NCBI GenBank assembly: GCA_031002005.1
Contig: JARYHS010013630.1
Span: forward strand, 233,809,539 to 233,873,538
DNA: 64,000 nucleotides
Origin: Vandiemenella viatica
Lineage: Eukaryota; Arthropoda; Insecta; Orthoptera; Morabidae
Reading direction: 5' to 3'
In this document: one piece after another, positions 36,650 to 47,766 of the stretch
Layout of the letters: every line of letters begins with the position of its first letter
How positions within the stretch are numbered: the stretch's first letter is position 1
Program-made: the position numbers and the translations under genes
The notes under the pieces: generated by a model
The model's database searches: none
What the model saw: the letters and a program-made list of their open reading frames with translations, nothing else
Told to the model about the DNA's origin: nothing

Positions 36650-38090
36650 CGTTCCATTCCTTGTTCGGAGTCCTTTACCGTCATATGCTAAACTTAACTT
36701 CTGATCTTAGAAGTTAGTACTTAACTCTATTAGTTGTCGTCTGATATTATGAAGTACCATGTTTAAAACCTTTTGTCGGCTACTCTGTTTAATTAAATTT
36801 TGAAGGTTGTAGTCTATCACAAAACTTGATGGAATATTACGATTTTGTAAATCCACAATCTTATTCACAAATTATTTTTCATATCTTATCTTTAAACGAG
36901 CAATGCTTGTATGTATTTGCAATATCGGTAACGGCTCTAACGATTTTGATAAAATTTTGTATTTAGGTAAGGTTTTTTTTTTAAATAATTACCTAAATAG
37001 TTGTCTTCCCTGCAAAACCGCTATTTTACAAAATACGGACAATTTTTTGCATTGTTATCTCTAAAACGGCTCTGAAACTATCTTGTAGACGATGCAGGTA
37101 CCAAAAAGCCTACTAATAGTTTTTCTTTGGTTTCAACAAGGAACTCATATATTTAGACGAACAGTTCTTGTATACTAGTTGACCCGTGGAAATACTAGCA
37201 CTACATATTTAATTTTAAAACATTTTAAAAGAAGATATTTAAAAAATAGATATTGGCTTTGTCAGAAGTGATAATTTATAAAATTTCTTTGAAAATAATA
37301 TTCGCAGTTATATTGTAATCATCGTTTACTTCTTGACCGTATGTGTTTAACGCAAACATCAGTATTACTGAATTGTAAAAATTGGTTATCATTAAATACT
37401 ACCAGTTTAACTGTAAAACATTTAAAAAGCAGATATTTAAAAAATAGATACTGGCTTTGTGAGATGCGATTTTTTCAAATCTCTTTACCTTACGAAGCTT
37501 CTTCGAAAAGAATATTAACATAATAGCAGCATTTTTACCTCGGAAACGGCTAAAGTTATCTAAGTCTCTCTTTGATTCGGTCAAGGAAATGTGCACTTCC
37601 AAATGCCTCGGAAGCCGTTAACTGCCTCCAAGTAAAAACAAATAATAACATACGGACATCCTTGGAAAAAAAAACAAACAAAAAAAACAAAGAAAGAAAG
37701 AAGACGAAGGAAAAAATCGAACGCCATACAATCTCGACGAATTTTGAAGCGCCAGTGAGCCTACTATTTTATCTATGGTTGTAGTAAGCAACTGTGGGCT
37801 TCGAAATGCACAAGTAGCCTTTAAGAAAAAATTTAAACTACTATCAAACTTCAAGCGGTCGAAAGTCATCTCAAGAAAACCTAAAAGAAAATCGTCTTAA
37901 CCAAGTTACTCGAACTTCGCCCAGTGAAGACTCGATTCAAGAAAATCCAGAAGAAAGTCTACCTAAGCGGGTTTATATTCATGAAACGCTGCCATTAAAA
38001 TACAATGTTGAACTGTTATTCACGATTTTTATTTAACCAACTGCAGTTCTTATGTAAGTAGGAAAGAAATATATTTAATGTATAGCAAAT
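36650..38090. other. Intron sequence with a local direct repeat
   Basis: Contains the direct repeat at 37215-37262 and 37413-37460 and an A-rich patch at 37667-37715. A passage near 36900-36970 has minisatellite-like wording (AACGATTTTGATAAAATTTT). No gene. Confidence 0.5.
37215..37460 (+). repeat. Direct repeat pair, about 48 bp each, 198 bp apart
   Basis: Both units read TAAAACATTT..AAAG..GATATTTAAAAAATAGATA.TGGCTTTGT. Together with flanking similarity (AATACTA, AATTGTAA) they suggest a tandem duplication of about 200 bp that has since diverged. Confidence 0.75.
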
Positions 38091-38124
38091 ATGAACGGTC
38101 TGGCTGCTCAAATGTAATTAGTGA

Positions 38125-38370
38125 GAAAAAAATGGTTACAGCGCTAGCTCTAAAAAATTCTGTTTACGATCCCGGTTTCAAATCCCAGTGGGGGCAAGAA
38201 TTTTTAAGATTTTTATTTGATCATATGAAGTACGCAGGGGCGTTCTGTGGTTCGAATTCTACCTTAAATTGTAGGTCCCAGAGGATAGGAACTGGCCGTC
38301 CTACCTCTGATCCAATGGCTTAGTATGCCTCCTTCTGTAGGATCCAACCAACCTTTAGGTTAGATTTTTA
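38125..38370 (+). repeat. tRNA-like SINE remnant, perhaps family B
   Basis: An A-box-like region (AGCGCTAGCTCTAAAAAATT) is followed by a B-box-like CCGGTTTCAAATCCCAGTGG and by GCAAGAATTTTTAAGATTTT. The body TAGGTCCCAGAGGATAGGAA differs from family B, so the family assignment is uncertain. Confidence 0.5.
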
Positions 38371-38379
38371 TATTATCTG

Positions 38380-40060
38380 TATATTTAATGTATTCAATCT
38401 ATTACTATTAAATGAGCAACTCTTGAAAATAGATAAAATTAAATTATCACCAGGATTTTGATGAAATCTTGCATCCTGAACAGAAATCGAAAGATGAGGA
38501 GCAAAGATCGGTCACCCAGGTACGATTCCTTAAAAACACATATTTCAACCGTAACTTTGGTTATAGGCTTAAATATTTTCTTTGTTAAGTGAAGATAAGC
38601 TGGACGTTTCATTTTGCGATAGTTTGAGCTCAGTAACTTTTAATTAATTAGTCAAATGTAATTTTTATTGGGAAACTATGGCGGTGGGTTTATGTTATGA
38701 ATTCGTAGTCATCTGGTGAACTGGCAAAAGGCTATTCAACGCTTTCGTCTCTTTAAATTTCATTAAGAATGATAGTTCTCTTCTGATTTCCTATGATCAG
38801 TGTAAAGATAATTCCCAGAAATTAAATTTCGAGAAAGTAATTATCTCTTTTAGCGGCCATGATTTGGGAAAAGTAAAAGTCGGCTACATTAATGTCAATC
38901 TGTGATCTGAAATTTATAATAATAAATTTCATTTTATTTTCCCTTTGTTTACAACTGCAAGTATACGAAAATAAAGAACATTTTTTCCATTTTGTGGTGG
39001 CACGTTGAATACATTCAAGTGACTATATTGCCAGTAGCTCTATAATATGTCTGGAAACCCCAATTGTTACTACCGCCGATATAATTTCGACTCATTGGAG
39101 TATATTAGGCAGCTCGTAAAATCGGCAATTTCATGATACGCCTGTAGGGTATGCTGAATTGAAATTAATGTAGTTACTGAAATGTTAACTGCTTCCCGTA
39201 CCGGTGCATAAAACTGCTTTATGCGAACATAGAATATCACAAAGGGGGATCGAAGAGCTCGTAAAATGTGGACATTTTGAATCTCATTACACTTTTATTG
39301 TTTTGCATCAAAATTCGTGATTTGATTAACTTTTTAATGTTATCTGTGAACTTTTTGAGAAGTGCTGATATTTTACGCGGCTATTTTGTTTATACATTCC
39401 GGATGTTTGCACCCCAAAATATAGCCATAAAGCTCGTGGAAGGTCTCAGACGCAGGCAGAAATCCTCTGGCAGTAAACGCCCAGACGGAGGTACTTTGGC
39501 AATCAAACTGCAGACAAAGGCCGACCCACGCCGTAACCGCCACCGGAGATGCATCTCTCATAACGCAGATTCTGATAGTCATATTCAATCCCATACCGCA
39601 ATTAACACGAATCCGTGTTACCCGTCCTCATTTTTACCTCCCTACGCCTCTCTGCTAAAGCCAACGTCTACTTCATTTCCCATGATACTCAAGTTAATTA
39701 GAAGTTTATTCGAAAAGGGGAATAACAATCCGCAATATCAACAAAAAAAAGAATATATTTAAGCGGTTTAAAATAATATACAGCTTTTGATTGTGAAATG
39801 TCGAATGTGTTAGGAAAAAAAAATCTCAAATATTTCTATAGAAAGTCACAGGTGTTTTGCTAACCCTTGATGATGCTATGGTGCTTCTGACTTTATGACT
39901 AGTAGTTGGTTAGAGATCAGTCTTACGGAAAATAAGAGTGTAATTAAATATTCTGTTTGTCCTCATTGAGTGTAACAAATTTAATTTAAAAAATAAAATT
40001 GTAAATATATACGTATAGTTAGGCAACTTTGAAAAATATATCTTGAACCCTAAGGTTCAC
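38380..40060. other. Intron sequence; 164-residue open frame at 39268-39762 not supported as a gene
   Basis: The frame is the longest here, but it begins as a run of hydrophobic codons, becomes basic (RRRQKSSGSKRPDGG) and ends in a Ser/Pro stretch with no recognisable domain. The sequence 39430-39600 is GC-richer and may belong to a repeat. Confidence 0.45.
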
Positions 40061-40069
40061 AATGATATA

Positions 40070-41185
40070 CTGGACATGGATTGGATTAAGAGTGGAAAGT
40101 TACCAGGCACTGATAAAGTGAGTGTCTAAATGTTAAAGCAGTTCGAGTAGTTGTATTTTTCTTGACGCTTTACTCCTTCTCGACGTCATTAGGGGCGGGA
40201 AAGGACAGAGGGAAAAGAAGAAGAAAGGATTACACCATAGCTTTTTGAAGAAACCTTGCCGACATTATAGATGGGAGAAGAAAACATAAAGGTAATGACT
40301 TCTGCAGAGAACCCAGTGAAATGAGAGAATGGGTTACAAGACGTCCAGTGGAAGTAAGAAGTATGGCCTGACAGTTTTGGTCAGTATGGAATAAATTTAA
40401 TGTAATATTTGAGTAAATCATGGAAATAGAAATCTGGATGATAAGACGGATATTCAAATCTGCATCCTCCCGATATCTAGGCCAAAACATAACTGCTCAA
40501 CCAGCACGCTCGGTTTCAGGAGTAGTAGGAAAGCAATGATTATATTGTGTATTGAGTACGGAAGGAAATGACATATCAACCCAGGAAGCCTGGAAGAAAG
40601 GAATAACTGTACTCATCTTCTGCAGGTATGATATTTGTGATGTCATAGCTGCAGGAAAACGCCATGATTTTGGAATTGATATGCTGTTGTTATTTCTAAA
40701 TGCCTAGAAAGGATATGATTTCTATTCCCAGAGAGAAGTATTGAAGGTCATAGAAAACTCAGAAACTCTAAAAGAAATAATCAGTAATATATATCATGGA
40801 AGTATGAGCTATGTAAATGTAGAGGGAAAGAAAACAGATTGATTAGAACAAAAAATGCGATGTTTCTCGCCATTTTTCACCTTGATCATGGATGATGTAA
40901 CGGAGATGGTGATACTGAAGAAAGGAGAAGAAATCAGAAGTTAATGCCTTTTGCAGAGGACCTAATGATCTGGAGAATGAGATACAGGACGTCCAGTGGC
41001 AGTAAGGGACATAGCCTGACAGTGTAGATCAGTATGGTATAAAATTTAATGTAAATAAAAGTAAGTAAATGGTCATAACCAGAGAGATAACCGGGGGCTC
41101 ATGGAAGATGATGGCAGAGGAGTGAAATAGAATTTTCGGAAGATAGGAAAGAACTAGGGGAAGTTAGTGACGTAGAATTTGTGGC
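40070..41185 (+). pseudogene. LINE reverse transcriptase fragments, + strand, internally duplicated
   Basis: From 40690 onward the + strand reads KGYDFYSQREVLKVIENSET (palm block AFD...R..L...L), then SYVNVEGKKTD, then a passage near 40870-40900 matching FSPFFTLIMDDV, and around 40945-40980 the remains of LLFADDLMIWGE, followed by the linker with VNGHNQR where RT proteins have VM.INRE. Stops and frameshifts are frequent. The text of 40940-41075 is also present, diverged, at 40285-40420 (ACGTCCAGTGG.AGTAAG). A family A SINE fragment lies between the parts. Confidence 0.7.
40164..40270 (-). repeat. SINE family A fragment
   Basis: Holds TTCTCGACGTCATTAGGGGC, a purine-rich centre and CCATAGCTTTTTGAAGAAAC then CTTGCCGACATT. 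These are the tail-side landmarks of the family on the - strand, with the head missing. Confidence 0.6.
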
Positions 41186-41189
41186 AAGA

Positions 41190-41905
41190 GAGAGGAATAT
41201 GGAGAGGCTTATTTAAAGCAGACCCGGGGAGCATTTTGTCTGTAGCGATTGATATTGATTGTTCTTGGGCTTTGGTGTTGGAGTTTATTGTCTTTCGACA
41301 TTTACTAACGCGTTGGTATGATCGGTCATTTCTCTACTGATGGTCCGTTTTCTTGTTGGCTGGTTTCTGTAAAGTCACCGCTTGATGCCTAGTGTTCTTG
41401 AAGCCGTCTCATTGCTGGGGTGGAGAGCTCTGTGATGAGACAGCTTAGCTGCTCGAAGAGAGATGCGCTCCAGTGTATTTCTGATGCACCAAGATCCCGG
41501 CTGTGTTGGAAACCACCGCTACTGCTGGGAGACGTCCGCTGGATGTTAACTGATGCGATTCGCAGGTAGCTTAATCCGTCGTCTTTCTCTTCGTAATTGG
41601 TATAACCTTACCTTTGGCTGTTGTTTCCTCCGTGGTTTGACAGCAAATTCTGGTCGGCCGTATAGAGTAGGTGCTTTTATTTGTACGACCGTGGTGAGTC
41701 GAATCTGGCAACCACGTTGCGTGTTAGCTTGGCAACTACGTCGCAGTCATTTTCGTTTCGGGCAACCGCATTAACAAGTGGCATGTAGCCCGTCATAATT
41801 GTAACATATTGCCCTCTGTCCAGGTCGTGGGCAATAAAAAACAGGATGATCACTCCCTTAGTCACTGTGGTTGATGGTGAATAAACAACATACCCGAGGT
41901 GGAGG
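41190..41905. other. GC-richer block, possibly an old LTR or other repeat
   Basis: This stretch is visibly less AT-rich than its surroundings and has no credible protein. A part near 41830-41890 (GGCAATAAAAAACAGG to AATAAACAACATACCC) resembles the end of a retroelement terminal repeat, but no second copy lies in the window. Treated as unassigned. Confidence 0.3.
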
Positions 41906-42539
41906 GATTAGTACTTTCATACCTTCTTTAACAACTGGTAAACTGTATCTATATATGGAAAATTATAAACTTTTGAGGATAAGTTATAGGTGGGAGAGGC
42001 TGGCAAGACAACAACGTGTAATGTATAATACATACTTCCTTTTGTAGCGTGTGTGGGCGCAGTAGCTAGACTCACAGTTTTTATAAATAGAATTAGTAGG
42101 AGGATTTTAGAGGAGAAATGATAGCAACCAATTCTACAGTTCAAAAAATGTTTTCTTGTAGAATAAGAAGTAATGGAATTTATTCATGCTAACAGCAAGG
42201 ATTAAAAGAAAACAAATACTTCTTAACCGCGATTGTGTCACTCCATCATCGAAAATAATTAATTTAACATTTAAAAGTGCCCCAGAACGTGTGCACTAAG
42301 GAGAGGCTGGTTTATATTATTCAGATCATTCTTCTATAGTGCAGGCATGTTTTCGATACAGAATAGCTGGAACCAAAAACTTTGACCAACAATTATTTTA
42401 CGACTTTTCTCTTTATGTGTTATATTATTTATTTTCTATCTAATAAAATTAACCAGTATGTTTCAATCTCAGATGACGTTTATATCTTATTAAACCATGA
42501 CTACAAGATTAAGAGAAATTGATAGATAGATAGAGCTTA

Positions 42540-42720
42540 GAAACTATTACCGCCATCATTAGAATCGGAAGAGGATTGGTGGAAGAACAGGGAAGAAAGT
42601 TTACCGTGCGTTTATGAAGGAACTATCCCGGCATTAGCTTCACGGAATTTCGGTGAACCATTGGAACTCGAAGTCCGGATGTCAAGACGAGGGATCAAAA
42701 CATTTACCTCAGGAATGGAG
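42540..42720 (-). repeat. SINE family A copy, diverged
   Basis: Landmarks in order: ATTACCGCCATCATTAGAAT, GGAACTATCCCGGCATTAGC, GGTGAACCATTGGAACTCGA and GTCCGGATGTCAAGACGAGG. It is on the - strand with a decayed head. Confidence 0.75.
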
Positions 42721-42729
42721 AAAACGATG

Positions 42730-43745
42730 TCCATCTGGTATTTTGGGATTTGCGTATATGACGCACGTCGTTGAGAAGCGTCAGAAGGTCATTCAGACAA
42801 ATAGTACTTTACGCAATCGCAAAACTAACAGAAAAAATGTTGTTCCACACCGGCCCTAGTATGTATTCAGACACAGTTTTGTCGAATCATTCTGACATCA
42901 AGAATACAGCCAATATTGTCTACAACTTTTTAAACTCGTTATCAATATTTTATTTTGTGGCGTCATATCTATGAAATGGATTAGTTTGTAGGCCAACAAC
43001 AGCACTTCACTACTTCATATTGGACACTATTCGGTAACCAGTTTTTCTAAGATCCATGTCGCGCATGTACAACAAAGAAAAACTATTCTAGTTGAATCTT
43101 CCAATCGCCAACTTCTTTCTGGCGTTCTGGTTTCACTTAGCTACTTATCTACTGTCACTTCTATTGCTTAATTTGCTGCAGTACTATGTAGTTCATCAAA
43201 TTTTAAAGACAAGAAGAAATTTTTAAGACAAGAAATGCCCTTATTTTACTCCTAATACCTAATTCGGAAGGCTACTTACAACAAAAATAATCATTGATGG
43301 TACATGAAACTGATTAGCCATGATAACTGAAAGTATTTAAACGTCTTGGTTTTTCATTGACTATAATTAATTTGTATGAACTCAAAATCATAGTCGTTCG
43401 GCTCTAGGTGGTGTTACTAACATCCTCAAGACTGTTATGAAATATACTTTGACTAATGGAATTACCAACGCTGTCAGCATAAATCTGATAAAAACATTCA
43501 TTTACCTTACATGTTGTCAACTTATAACTTCGACATTATATTGCATTATTTCACAGTTAGAACAAATGGACAATAATAGTACAACATCAGTCAACGATTA
43601 TTCGAGTAACTAACAAATGTACTGAACAGTTAACAGTTGTATCATAATATAATCCATTTAGACTTTTTAAATTAACTTAAGCTTTATAAAAGTAATATTC
43701 TGAAAATCTTGTGCAATTAAATAAAATCAAACGTTGTGATGCGTT
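42730..43745. other. Intron up to exon D, nothing recognised
   Basis: AT-rich. Small frames carry no family pattern. The last bases before 43754 form the exon D acceptor. Confidence 0.55.
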
Positions 43746-43753
43746 ATCTCCAG

Positions 43754-43921
43754 GCTGGATCTGCTGTTTTCGGACTCGTACGGCTGGGAGGTTAACGGCA
43801 CCTTCGACGGGGTGATGGGTATGATGCAGCGAGGGGAAGTGGAGATCGCCGCTTCCTCGCTGTTCATGAGGCACGACCGCATGGTGTACGCTGACTTCGC
43901 CACCGAAGTCTTCTATCTCAG
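43754..43921 (+). CDS. IR75-like receptor, exon D (S1 with ligand-binding Arg)
   Basis: This 168-nt exon (phase 2 to 2) runs from the acceptor CTCCAG at 43748-43753 to the donor CAG|GTTACA at 43922. It encodes LDLLFSDSYGWE, then NGTFDGVMGMM and RHDRMVYADFATEVFYL. NGTFDG is the S1 signature of insect IRs. The Arg in DRMVYADF (codon 43878-43880) stands five residues before the Asp-Phe pair. That is the position of the conserved iGluR S1 arginine that contacts the ligand's acid group, and it is retained here as in acid-sensing IRs. A - strand frame across this exon is only its antisense shadow. Only 408 nt separate it from exon E. Confidence 0.92.
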
Positions 43922-44329
43922 GTTACACCAATCTTTCCTTCGTTCTTGAAAAAGTTTAATGGAATTAGTCTCTATTTCTTATGCGGTGAAAAGAAACCAA
44001 AGTCAAATAAGTTAATAAGTTCATAAGTATAGTCCATAAAAGTCTTTCAATTGTATCTAATGATATTGGTATCATCAGATATGGAAAAAATTCTTTAGAT
44101 AACATATTGTGGAAAAAAACATCTTTGAAGGATCATAAAGGTAAAAGATAAAAAAAATTTATATTTCATGTACTTGATAAATTACAAGGCATGACAATGG
44201 AGAAAGAAGCATTCTGACTAAGAAATTTAATACACCGGCGCCCTCATAAACCATCTCATGAATTCATCACATATAACTTGTTTCGGGAATAAGTGTGATC
44301 TTACAAACGGACTTACCCTCTTTTCCTAG

Positions 44330-44556
44330 GACTGCGATAATCTTCCGCCAGCCGACGCTCGCCAGTGTGACCAACATCTTCACTCTCCCCTTCAGCGCCG
44401 CCGTGTGGCTGTGTTGCTGCGCCATGTGTGTTGTTACGATGCTGATCCTGGCCATCCAACTGCGGGTGACCTCCTCGAGGGGCATGGAGGAGGATCTGCT
44501 GAACGTCACCCACTCCGATCTCTTCACGTTCGTGCTAGGAGCGATTTGTCAGCAAG
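44330..44556 (+). CDS. IR75-like receptor, exon E (M1 and pore loop)
   Basis: A 227-nt exon, phase 2 to 1, starts after the acceptor TTTTCCTAG and ends at CAAG|GTAGCT (donor 44557). The protein begins TAIIFRQP, the usual IR motif closing S1, and continues through NIFTLPF into a hydrophobic M1 of about 20 residues (AAVWLCCCAMCVVTMLILAI). It then crosses a cytoplasmic linker (RVTSSRGMEEDLL) to the pore loop DLFTFVLGAICQQ. The CQQG pore end is shared with IR75-group receptors. The phase-1 G is completed by GC of exon F to give Gly. The long reading frame seen here runs past the donor into a stop in the intron, as expected. Confidence 0.93.
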
Positions 44557-44899
44557 GTAGCTAGTGGCAGCTACACCAAAAATTATTTAATAATACAAAC
44601 GCAGTTTGTCTGTGAGAGTACCTCCAAACATATTGATTCAAACGCATGTGTGTCTTGCCTCAGTGGGGTCGAGATATAATTACACAAAAGGTGGGAAATG
44701 TAGCAGTCACACTACCACCTCGATAACTTGGTACTCAGGGTCATTCAGGGTCTCCTTGCCGTCGAAGTAGAGAGGGGTGGCTGAGCAGCGTGTTAATCCA
44801 TCACGCCGAGACCCAAACAGTGTTCCTTCCGGGACGCTCTATTTAACGTAACAAGCAGGTTTTTCAAGTATTTTGAAACCATTCACGTTTCACAACCGA

Positions 44900-45095
44900 A
44901 TGAGCTGGATAAAGGTTAATGCTCTGGCCTCGCATTCGTTGGGAAGCAGGTTCGAATCCCTGTGCGGCCATCCAGATTTCGATTTTAAATGTTTTCCAAA
45001 AGTCACTCCAGGCAGGTTGGTTCCTTGCCCCGAATCCTTTCCGCTTCTACTGACCTCGACATCGATGAGACGTAAAGCCATAATAAAACGTGCGT
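44900..45095 (+). repeat. SINE family A copy with B box
   Basis: Reads GCTCTGGCCTCGCATTCGTT, the B box AGGTTCGAATCCCTG, CATCCAGATTTCGATTTTAA, AGTCACTCCAGGC, an internal deletion removing the CCATGGCC part, then TCCTTGCCCCGAATCC, GACATCGATGAGACGTAAAG and CCATAATAAA. It is on the + strand. Confidence 0.85.
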
Positions 45096-45370
45096 GTTCC
45101 CCCTCACAACTTATTGCCTATATTTGTGTAACGAGCATTAGGCACTGGATGGTTCATTACAGCGTAATGTCTGTATTGGATAGGTAGTTCTGAATGCAAG
45201 AAAAATATGTTAAAACCTGAAACGAAAAAATGAAAGCAACGCAAATGAGTGAGGACAATAGCAGTTTAATTATAACATTGTAGACTCTTTACACATTTCA
45301 CTTCTTTAGAAACTCCAAATTTTCTATTTAACTGATCTTGTTTTGTTGTTATTAATTTCCTTGCAACAGA

Positions 45371-45600
45371 AATCTGGTGACTCAGTTGGTTAAGGACGCG
45401 TGACTGTGGTAGTGAAAGGCAAACTGTTCGAATCAAAATCTCAGCTGGAATTTTTACAGGCCTTAAGACTGACCTTTGCATCTGGTAAAACTTTGGTTTG
45501 TTACTGGTAATATACTAGAAATCTCCGTGCTTGGATTCCAAGTTAAACTCTGCACCCCTTTTACCTTGTAGGTTTACCAGGCTAAATTACGAGGCTAAAA
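45371..45600 (+). repeat. SINE family B copy
   Basis: TGGTGACTCAGTTGGTTAAG gives an A-box-like start and CTGTTCGAATCAAAATCTCA the B box. GGAATTTTTACAGGCCTTAA and CCCTTTTACCTTGTAGG match the body and tail of the copy at 28654. Diverged by eye to perhaps three quarters identity. Confidence 0.68.
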
Positions 45601-45739
45601 TAGAGGCGCATCGCGCAGTCAGTAAGAATTATAACTATCATTTCGATGTAGCATACATTTCCCCACACAGTTGTTTATGCGTTATACGCCTTTTTTACTT
45701 TAAATTATTTAAGCATTTGAAGATTATTATTTATAGCCT

Positions 45740-46200
45740 TTCTGGATAATTTACTCCAGTCCTTGTTCAGTCACCTACAAATGAAAACTATCCCATTATA
45801 TTTTGCCGCTTCCAAGCATTAACGTATAATGTGATATAATCATCCTTCCCATTTCTCATAATATCCTCGTATTCCATTTATGTTTTCCTACTCTGGTCAC
45901 TAATACTCACACGGCAAACCCTCTGCTTCAGCATACATCATGCTGTCCAAGCGTGGCAGGCACTAACCTTCTAAACATACCAACTGCTTGATGTATCCAT
46001 GTTTTCTACACCCTCTTAACCTTTCCTCCCCGCTTATCCATAATTCCCTGAATACTCCCTTCGGTATCAGTTTATCAGCACAGAGATGGACAACTCTCAG
46101 TGCGTCCTTCAAAATTTTTATGGATCCCTTATTTATCTATATCAAGCATTCCTAACTCCCCGTTATTTTCTTCTCATTTCCGTTTGTTTTCAAAGTTTTT
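45740..46200. other. Possible degenerate retroelement sequence, unassigned
   Basis: The - strand holds broken peptide text such as DALRVVHLCADKLIPKGVF and EERLRGCRKHGYIKQ with many stops. It resembles worn coding DNA of a repeat more than plain intron, but no family motif could be fixed. Confidence 0.3.
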
Positions 46201-47758
46201 AAAACGGGTATTTTTGTTCTTTTAAATATTCGCCCAGACGATTATGGAAAACCCAAAACCAGTTAACAGAAAGGCCATTAAGATAGGCCAGTAATAATTA
46301 AACTGGGTCATTTGCATCTTCCTGTTTACAGAATGGAATCGCTTTAAAGCACGCAACCACACTAGCGGTTTCTTGTCAGCATGGCGTTAACATGAAAAAA
46401 AAAAATTCTAATGCTGTGAGTAAATACATAGAATGAATTTTAATGCTTAAGATTTAAAAAGGATTTCATTATTGACGCTAAATTCAGATATTATTACCCT
46501 CATTCCCACAGGCGCTGCAAACAATAGTTAGGTTATGAATTTATAATTATTACTACCAAATTTCTCGCTGCTTCGGACGCGTGTGCTCTGGTATGTGTAT
46601 AAATTCTTTACCAATTTTATTCTGTTACAGAATATTAACTTGGAGAGGGATGAATGTCATTATTTCAGTTCCATTTAAGTAGTAACTGAGGTCATAGTTT
46701 CGACTGCGAAACAGTAATTGTTTTAATGGACATGAGACAAAAGCTGTGATTTTTGAACGGAACCTTCGGCAAAAATTGTGGTTAGTTTGAAATGCAACGA
46801 AGAATTGTTTTTAATTCCCTGCGCTTTCAATGAAGCCATATTAATAATTTCATATTTTTCAGCCGCATGTAAGTAGTTCCAAAGGGTCAAGATTCTATCG
46901 CGATACAGTGAATGTATTAATGCGCATGTGACAGAAGCTATTTTATTCGAACTGAAACATTAACGAAGTTTATGGTTAGGGTTAAAGGTAGCCTGGACCA
47001 GAATAACAGCTGACACTTAAAAAAAAGCCTAAGGCATGAAGGATTTAGTTTTATAATTTACGCGGTGTATCATAGGGTTTCAGTATTCCTAGTTAGTTTT
47101 TAATTTGATTGGTTGCATGTTGCTGTCGTAATAAACTCAAAAGAAAGTAAGAAGCTCAAACTTTGTGGTAATAAAAGCTACAACCGCAAACAAACATAAC
47201 GTAATAGGGTAATGAGTGTTAGTTAATAAAAAGAACAGCTTAGTCTACTGACCTTGGCTTGAAAAGCAGCCAAAATTTGAACAAACCTTCCTTGTGCGAT
47301 ATTATTACAAAATATTTGCACATTAGAAATACGTATTGTTTTTTACCTGTTGACATTTAGTGTAGGCATCCATATGACATGTAGGGGACACATTAACGTT
47401 TTTAATTAACAATTGTAGACCATTCAGCAAAAATGCAAAACATGTTGTACCAGAGAAAAATTATGTAGCTGTCAAAGATGTTAATAATCTCGGTGATTGT
47501 GCTTACAGTAAATTGTATATTACTCACGCTTATTATATTTGATTCACACATTCCATTAATTTTAATGTTATACATTTTGGAGAACTGTTTATATAAATCG
47601 TTTCATTCCTTTCAGATACACCACGCTGCTTGCTTACAGATTTATAATAGTATAGGTTTTGAAACGTGCAGAGACAATACACGCAAAATTAATACGAGAT
47701 TATCAATTTTAATTTTGGCAAACACAAAATATTTCGTTAACTCTATGTGATTTCGATG
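46201..47758. other. AT-rich intron, nothing recognised
   Basis: Only the word GCCTGGACCAGAATAAC near 46990 links it to the dispersed repeat at 33.5 kb. No gene. Confidence 0.55.
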
Positions 47759-47766
47759 CTTTAAAA

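Noticed and set aside
39268..39762. 164-residue open frame
   Set aside because: No domain or motif, biased residue composition, no splice context or neighbours, and no support for a start; likely chance.
43677..43874. - strand frame across 43.7-43.9 kb
   Set aside because: It is the antisense shadow of IR exon D, which has homology and splice sites.
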